From positions 5,190,501 to 5,254,500 of the forward strand of contig NZ_CP121110.1 in assembly GCF_029625315.1 (NCBI RefSeq): 64,000 nt of DNA, in the 5' to 3' direction. The notes under the pieces are model-generated. The model saw only the letters and a list, made by a program, of their open reading frames with translations, was not told the origin of the DNA and did not search any database. The DNA is from Flavobacterium ginsengisoli. GTDB lineage: Bacteria > Bacteroidota > Bacteroidia > Flavobacteriales > Flavobacteriaceae. The position numbers and the translations under genes were made by a program. Position 1 is the stretch's first letter. Each line of letters begins with the position of its first letter. Below, one piece after another: positions 57,263 to 64,000 of the stretch.

Positions 57263-58250
57263 ATGCCAAAAACAATAAAAAAAGTAGGTGTTCTTACCTC
57301 AGGAGGAGATTCACCTGGAATGAATGCTCGCAATACGATCAGTTGTTCGAACTTGCGCATACCATAATATAGAATGCATCGGAATTTATAGAGGGTATCA
57401 AGGAATGATTGAAGGAGACTTCAAGGAGATGGGACCACGTAGCGTAAATAATATTGTAAACAAAGGTGGAACGATCTTGAAATCGGCTCGTTCAGTTGAG
57501 TTTAGAACCCCTGAAGGTAGAAAAAAAGCACACGACAACCTTGTTAAGGCAGGTGTTGATGCTTTGGTTGTTATTGGTGGTGATGGTAGTTTTACTGGAG
57601 GATTAATTTTTAATTCAGAATTTGATTTCCCAGTTATGGGAATTCCAGGTACAATCGATAATGATATTTATGGTACAAGTTTTACTTTAGGGTATGATAC
57701 TGCTTTAAATACTGTTGTAGACTGTATTGATAAAATTAGAGACACTGCAAGTTCTCATAACCGTCTTTTCTTTGTAGAGGTTATGGGTAGAGATGCAGGT
57801 CATATTGCTCTTAATGCAGGTATTGGTGCAGGAGCAGAAGAAATTCTTATTCCTGAAGAAGATCTAGGTTTAGATCGTCTTTTAGATTCGCTTCAAAAAA
57901 GTAAAGCGTCAGGAAAATCATCTAGTATTGTTGTAATTGCTGAAGGAGATAAAATTGGTAAAAACGTATTCGAATTAAAAGATTATGTTGAAGCTAATTT
58001 GCCAGAATACGATGTGCGTGTTTCGGTGTTAGGACACATGCAACGTGGTGGTTCTCCATCTTGTTTTGACCGTGTTTTAGCAAGCCGTTTAGGAGTTAAA
58101 GCTGTAGAATCTTTAATTGAAGGAAAATCGAACTATATGGTTGGACTTCGTGAAGATAAAGTAATCTTAACACCACTTGAGCAAGCTATTAAAGGTAAAT
58201 CAGAAATTGATAGAGAATTGTTAAGAGTGTCTGACATCATGTCGACATAA
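57263..58250 (+). CDS. pfkA: 6-phosphofructokinase PfkA (one-base frameshift)
   Basis: About 328 residues. The start ATG 57263 gives MPKTIKKVGVLTSGGDSPGM. The frame breaks at GCTCGC 57326-57331; restoring GCTGC reads GMNAAIRSVVRTCAYHN and joins the rest. Motifs are VIGGDGSFTGG, PGTIDNDIYGTSFTLG with catalytic Asp, EVMGRDAGHIA and VLGHMQRGGSPSCFDR. It makes fructose-1,6-bisphosphate from fructose-6-phosphate and ATP. Followed 93 bp later by gapA, an unusual glycolytic pairing that likely forms one operon. Confidence 0.93.
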
Positions 58251-58319
58251 CCAATATAAAGTTTAAAAAAGAAAGAGAAGTTTATTGTGAGGAAATTAGA
58301 CTTTGAATTAGTGTAATAA

Positions 58320-59349
<1,030 letters not shown>

Positions 59350-59365
59350 TAATATATATTTTTGC

Positions 59366-59396
59366 AAAATCCCGTTACTTATAATAACGGGATTTT
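59366..59396 (+). terminator. Terminator hairpin after gapA
   Basis: AAAATCCCGTTA / TAACGGGATTTT stem with a T-rich tail, 17 bp after the gapA stop. Confidence 0.85.
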
Positions 59397-59478
59397 CTTA
59401 TTTTGTTACCTCTATAATTAATGTAAAAAACACACTTTTAAATTAAAAATAGAAAACCTAATTCCAAAAACTAAACAA

Positions 59479-60330
59479 ATGAAATTAATAGTTGATAGTG
59501 GATCTACTAAAGCCGATTGGATTGCGATAGATGATAATGGAAAAGTATTATTCACAACACAAACTTTAGGATTAAATCCTGAAATTCTAGACGAGCCAGA
59601 AATCATTGAAAGATTAAATGACCGTTTTGATATCTTACAAAACAAAAAAAATGCTACACATTTATTCTTTTATGGTGCCGGATGTGGTACTGATAGAATG
59701 AAAGAGTGGTTAAAAAGAATTTTCCAAGAGTATTTTTCTAACGCAATTGTAGACGTTCAAGAAGATACTTATGCGGCAGTATATGCAACAACTCCAAAAG
59801 GACAAGAAGCTATAGTTTCGATCTTAGGAACAGGTTCTAATTGCAGTTACTTTGATGGAAAAGTGTTGCATCAAAAAGTACAATCATTAGGTTACATCGT
59901 AATGGATGATTGTAGCGGTAACGTTTTTGGAAAAGAATTAATTAGAAAATACTATTTTAATAAAATGCCTAAAGAATTGGCTGTTGAACTTGAAAAAGAG
60001 TACGACGTTGATCCAGATTTTATTAAAAACAAATTATATAAAGAGCCAAATCCTAATGCTTATTTAGCTACTTATGCTAAATTCTTAATTAAGCATAAAG
60101 ATACTGAGTTCTGCAGAAAAATCATTTTCAAAGGAATGAAGTCTTTTGTTAAAAATTACATCAAACAATTCGATAACTGCAAAGAAGTTCCAGTACATTT
60201 TGTTGGTTCTATTGCATTTTATTTGAAAGATGAATTGCAAGAGACATTTAATAAATATGAACTTCAATTAGGGAATGTTTTAAGAAGACCTATTGATGGA
60301 TTAATTGCTTACCATGTCGCTAATCAATAG
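59479..60330 (+). CDS. N-acetylglucosamine kinase-like BadF/BadG/BcrA/BcrD family ATPase
   Basis: A 283-residue ASKHA kinase of the GlcNAc-kinase type: phosphate-1 motif IVDSGSTKADWIAID at residue 4, phosphate-2 SILGTGSNCSYF near 115, and DCSGNVFGKELI. The N-terminus starts cleanly at ATG 59479 with the first motif. It likely phosphorylates N-acetylglucosamine or muropeptide-derived sugars. Ten bp before mgsA, on the same strand, so cotranscribed. Intact. Confidence 0.86.
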   Translation: MKLIVDSGSTKADWIAIDDNGKVLFTTQTLGLNPEILDEPEIIERLNDRFDILQNKKNATHLFFYGAGCGTDRMKEWLKRIFQEYFSNAIVDVQEDTYAAVYATTPKGQEAIVSILGTGSNCSYFDGKVLHQKVQSLGYIVMDDCSGNVFGKELIRKYYFNKMPKELAVELEKEYDVDPDFIKNKLYKEPNPNAYLATYAKFLIKHKDTEFCRKIIFKGMKSFVKNYIKQFDNCKEVPVHFVGSIAFYLKDELQETFNKYELQLGNVLRRPIDGLIAYHVANQ

Positions 60331-60340
60331 TTCTGGTTTT

Positions 60341-60715
60341 ATGGAAATTGCCATTATTGCTCATGATGGAAAAAAAGCAGATTTAATTGATTTCTTAATC
60401 AAAAATGAAGCTGTTTTACACAATGAAAAAATAAGGCTTATTGGTACTGGTACTACTGGAGGAAAAGCAGAAGCTGCTGGATTTAAAACTCAGAGAATGC
60501 TTTCTGGACCTCTTGGAGGCGATGCGCAAATTGCAGGAAGAGTTGCGGAAGGAATTACGCAGATGGTTTTCTTTTTTAAAGATCCCTTGTCAAGTCATCC
60601 GCATGAAGCAGATATTAACATGCTAATTCGCGTTTGCGATGTGCATAATGTGCCGCTGGCAACCAATGAAGCAACGGCACAATTATTATTAGATGCTATT
60701 GCACAGCAATTATAG
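60341..60715 (+). CDS. mgsA: Methylglyoxal synthase MgsA
   Basis: A 124-residue enzyme from ATG 60341 (MEIAIIAHDGKKADLIDFL). Seen are the phosphate loop TGTTG, the catalytic Asp region GPLGGDAQIAGRV and the conserved His pair in SSHPHEADI. It converts dihydroxyacetone phosphate to methylglyoxal, an overflow from glycolysis, whose genes lie just upstream. The longer start at 60305 lies inside the kinase gene and is rejected. Its end overlaps the ridA end by 20 bp on the opposite strand. Intact. Confidence 0.94.
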   Translation: MEIAIIAHDGKKADLIDFLIKNEAVLHNEKIRLIGTGTTGGKAEAAGFKTQRMLSGPLGGDAQIAGRVAEGITQMVFFFKDPLSSHPHEADINMLIRVCDVHNVPLATNEATAQLLLDAIAQQL

Positions 60716-61077
60716 AAATTTCTACATTAACATTTTTTGGCAAACATGCCACTTGAACCGTTTCACGAGCTGGAGCGGTTTTTTCGTTAAAATAAGATCC
60801 GTAAACGGTATTTATTGCTCCAAAGTTGTTCATGTCCATAATGAAGATTGTTGACTTTACAACGTTCTCAAAAGTCATATTTGCAGCTTCAAGAATAGCG
60901 AGCAATGTTTTTCATCACTTGATCGGTCTCGTCGTTAATATTGTCTGTAATCAATTCTCCTGACTCAGGATTGATTGCAATTTGTCCAGAGGCATAAAGT
61001 GTGTTTCCAGACAATACGGCTTGATTATACGGTCCGATTGGAGCCGGAGCTTTCTCGGTAAAGATGATTTTTTTCAT
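60696..61077 (-). CDS. ridA: RidA-family reactive intermediate deaminase (one-base frameshift)
   Basis: About 126 residues. The N-terminus IIFTEKAPAPIGPYNQAVL with GPYNQA, the central ASGQIAINPESGEL and the C-terminal VYGSYFNEKTAPARETVQVACLPKN with catalytic Arg give a full RidA. The frame breaks at GCGAGC 60898-60903; restoring GCAGC (GCTGC on the gene strand) reads VMKNIAAILEAANMT. It deaminates reactive enamine intermediates. Last 20 bp overlap mgsA. Confidence 0.93.
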
Positions 61078-61105
61078 AATGAAATTATTTTGATTCGAAA
61101 GTAGT

Positions 61106-63755
61106 TTATCTGTTAGAAACGCTTCGTTTGTTCCATTTGATATCGCTAAGCATACCAGATTTAATTCCGATGAAGAAGTTCCAGTTAGAATTCGTTCCTA
61201 ATGGTTGCCAGTTAAAGGCCATTCTCCAACTTAATAAATCTCTTTCAAAACGGAATTGTGTAAAGGTAACTCCTTTTTGTACAAAGTCGTAACCTGTAGA
61301 AACACCGGCTTTCCATTTAGGAGTAAGATCGGTATTGACAGAAATCATAATCGAATTACCAGAAATAGTGCTTTCTCGCTTTACGTTTGAATACGTTAAC
61401 GAATAGGCAAGTGTCATGTCCCAAGGGACTTTAGAGTTGAAGAATTCTGTAATTACATCATCTTTTTCAGGCTCGTTAGCGAACTGGCTGTTACGGCTGT
61501 CGTTTAAGTCGGTATTTGTACCAAACAAGTCATCGCTTCGTCCTCCGTTCCGCTGACTTTGGGTATTCTTTTCTTTCTCTTTTCCGGTTCCTTTATTAGA
61601 GAATGAGTAGTTTACAGTTACGTTTGCACTAGTCATTCTAAATAAACTTCCTCCATTGTCAATATTGAATTTGTCAATTTTGTTACCTCCATTATCAATT
61701 GCATATGGGTCTAATGTGGCTCCAAAGTTCATATTCATTTTATTGTCAAAAAACTGTGTTCCACCACTAACCAATACAGGTTGCCAGCCAAAAGTAGATT
61801 TGCCATCAGCATTAAAATTGTAACTTGTGCTAAAGTTTAAGTTGTTTAGCAACATTATTTTTTTAGGCTCTGTTTTTGTACTGTCTCGGTCTCTTACTTT
61901 GGCTTCAAAAGTATTACTTAAGGCAAAACCAACAATATTAGAGTTGTCTTTTCCAGGTGCTCCAAATAATCCGTTTTCAAATCTAGTATATTCAGAAGTA
62001 ATTCTTCCAGAAGCATCGACTCCATAAGTGTCGTAGTATCTTTCAAAACTTGGCGTATAAGCATAAGTTATACTTGGACGCATTACGTGTCTAATTGACT
62101 GAATTCTTTTGTCGTCTCCGAAGTTAAAAGTTCCGTAGATCGTTGTTCCTAAATTGGTACTGAAATTATAAGTTCTATAAGAGTCAAAACCGTTTATAGA
62201 TTTATTAACTGTTTGTCCTGCAGTAGGATCGTACTCTTTTTGGATTGTTTTGTTAACCCATGTTTCTTGATAGGTTGTAGACGCTCCAGCACTAAAATAT
62301 TTGAAAATCTTAAAGTTAGTGCTCAACGGAATAGTCTGTTGTAATCCTAATTGCGCATCGTCAAACATCTGCGGTTTAAAAAACAAAGAATCTTTTGTTT
62401 TAAAGTAGTTTTTACCGCTTACATTATATTGTAAGTTGATGTTTTTGATTAATCCTTTCTTTACACCATCTTTTCCAACAAAAGGATAAACACGATCGAT
62501 ACTTCCTTGTAAGGATGGAAGAGTCATAATAATGTCTTCTGTTTGCGTATTCTGGCTATGTGTTGCAGATAACGAAATACGTGAGCCAGGAATGGTGTTG
62601 AAAGTTTTGTTATATGAAATAGATGAACTTAATGTGTTATTTAAATTTGATCCAATATTTGCTTGATTGATCGACTGTTTGAAATACTTACTACTACCCA
62701 TGTTGACAGAAGCAGAAAAAGTTGAATTTGGATTTGATTTTGTGTCTTTAGAATGCGACCATTGTATATTATAGATACTTTGTTTTGAATAATCAGGATA
62801 CCCGCGCTCACTGCTAATTAAATTCTCAAAACGGATATTGACATTTCCTCGGTACTTATATCGAGTAGCATATGCAGATTCAAAACGCATGGCGTAACTT
62901 CCGTTGGTGTAATAATCTCCAAGTACAGTTAAGTCGTAATTGTCGCTTAACGCAAAGTAGTAACCTCCATTCTGCAATGAAAATCCACGTGTGTTAGAAT
63001 CGTTATAACTCGGAATAATAATACCAGAGACGCTTTTTTCTTTGCTTAAAGGGAAAAAACCATAAGGTAATGCAAGTGGTGTAGGAACATCAGCAATTAC
63101 CATTTGCGTTAAACCGGCAACAATTTTTTTGCCTGGTACAAATTTAATTCTGCTGGTTTTGAAATAATACTCAGGATTATCAATATCTTGAGCCGTTGTA
63201 ATAATTGCTCCTTTTAAGAAGTATACAGAGTCATTCTCTTTTTTGGTAACAGAAGCTTTAATATTTAATTCTCCTTGTTTTGTTCTTGAGTTATAAATTA
63301 AAGCTTTTTTAGTTTTAAAATTAAAACGGATCGAATCTGGCTGTACCTCACTTGATCCTTGTTTGAAGTTCGGAAATTGTGTTAGTACTCCTGCAGAATC
63401 CTTAATTCTTCCTGCATAAACTTCATCTTTTTCGTAATTAAGAACAATTATACCCGATTTTAATTCGACATCTTTATAGTATAATTCTGCTTCATTATAT
63501 AAAGTGATCAGCTTTTTTTTCTGATCAATTTTAGCATAGTCTTTTGCTTTGTATCTTACTTTTCCATCCAAAAAGTCTTTTTTGGTTTAACTGTATCTAG
63601 TTTTATGGTATCTGTAATTGCAGGATTTTCTTTATCTGTTTGTTTTACAGCAGGTAAAGGCTTTTTTTGTTTTTTATTTCTTGCGAGTATATATTACCAC
63701 AACCTATAGTTAGGAAAAATGATATTAAAACGATATTAAATAAGTTTGTGTGCAA
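61106..63755 (-). CDS. lptD: LPS-assembly protein LptD (two homopolymer frameshifts)
   Basis: About 880 residues. A signal segment (NLFNIVLISFFLTIGCGNIYSQ) leads into the OstA/LptA-like N-terminal domain (KIDQKKKLITLYNEAELYYKD) and a large beta-barrel rich in aromatic strands, ending RWNKRS-like at IKWNKRSVSNR. Two one-base breaks lie in A/T runs: T6 at 63578-63583 and T7 at 63662-63668; adding one base to each joins KNKKKPLPAVKQTDKEN with KPKKDFLDGKVRYK. The start is probably TTG 63755 (HTNLFNIV), downstream of a TTTG-N21-TAATTTT promoter-like pair. LptD inserts LPS in the outer membrane. Confidence 0.9.
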
Positions 63756-63888
63756 AGGTTTAAATGCTATTTTTGTAAAATTATGGCTTGTTTTTTGACA
63801 TGTCAAACTTACATATAATTTTTTGGCAAAAATAATCAATTCTAAAAATTATAACAGCTGCATTTTATTAAAATTAACTTTTAGATTT

Positions 63889-64000
63889 ATGAATAGAATT
63901 AACAAATTTAAGGTAATATTTACTTTATTTCTAATAATATCGTCCTTTTGTGCTCATAGTCAGTCAAATGTGTTTAAGGTAACACTTGATGCCGGACATG
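63889..64000 (+). CDS. N-acetylmuramoyl-L-alanine amidase, N-terminal end (partial)
   Basis: The gene begins at ATG 63889 and runs off the right edge. A signal peptide (FKVIFTLFLIISSFCAHSQ) leads to VFKVTLDAGHG-type VFKVTLDAGH, the opening zinc-ligand motif of Amidase_3 enzymes. These cut the amide between MurNAc and the peptide in the periplasm. Divergent from lptD. Only 37 residues visible. Confidence 0.82.
   Translation, partial: MNRINKFKVIFTLFLIISSFCAHSQSNVFKVTLDAGH

Noticed and set aside
60305..60340. Upstream start for mgsA at 60305
   Set aside because: It lies inside the kinase coding region and adds residues before the conserved MEIAIIAHDG start.

Overview
The window is AT-rich chromosomal DNA from a member of the Bacteroidota, almost certainly Flavobacterium or a close relative. 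The evidence is the gene content (nitrate-assimilation cluster with a fused Mo-reductase, TamB, LptD, STM3941, DUF2130, DUF3291 and DUF4159 families), Bacteroidota-type promoters (TTG and TAnnTTTG boxes), and intergenic palindromes of the 'GTCATTTCGACGAAGGAG' kind typical of flavobacteria. No plasmid, prophage, insertion sequence or CRISPR array is visible.

Layout. (1) 1-4010, plus strand: end of a siroheme methyltransferase (cobA), then a molybdenum-cofactor operon moaD, moeB-rhodanese, moaE, moaC-moaB fusion, moaA. (2) 4125-10126, minus: a Lys/Ala-rich histone-H1-like protein, a rubredoxin-tailed nitrite/sulfite-reductase-like protein, and a 1171-residue nitrate reductase carrying its own FAD/NAD(P)H module. 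A divergent Crp/Fnr-type regulator with N-terminal cysteines follows at 10282. (3) 11119-13841, minus: SAM methyltransferase, SIR2-like protein, small secreted protein. (4) 13980-23972, minus: porin, NarK nitrate transporter, NarL-type response regulator, NarX-like sensor kinase, DUF4202, NirD, NirB. Together 1-23972 encode cofactor synthesis, sensing, uptake and reduction of nitrate to ammonium. (5) 24241-37039: mixed chromosomal genes (META lipoprotein, DUF2130, LysR, methyltransferase, Tat dipeptidase, an AraC-linked redox operon, SUKH protein, NlpC/P60 peptidase, thiolase). (6) 37279-37696: four tRNA genes (Ser, Pro, Arg, Arg). (7) 37788-52222: small stress and membrane genes, desaturase, D-Ala-D-Ala dipeptidase, AI-2E transporter, M43 protease, and a tsaD-rsmE-DUF4159-trmH operon. 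(8) 52333-64000: tamB, pfkA, gapA, GlcNAc-kinase-like gene, mgsA, ridA, lptD and the start of a cell-wall amidase.

Two observations stand out. First, about 20 conserved genes, including gapA, pfkA and lptD, are broken by one-base frameshifts. Seventeen of these can be restored by removing one base that rebuilds, or touches, a GCTGC/GCAGC pentamer. Essential genes cannot all be decayed, so I read this as a motif-linked consensus error, possibly caused by a base modification at GCWGC. I give such genes as single corrected loci and flag the break. Second, three nitrate promoters (reductase, narK, nirB) share a 16-bp inverted repeat TAAGT-N6-ACTTA, and a related TACGTAT-TT-ATACGTA element lies near narK. 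This defines a candidate nitrate operator whose likely reader is the Crp/Fnr-type or the NarL-type regulator in the same cluster.
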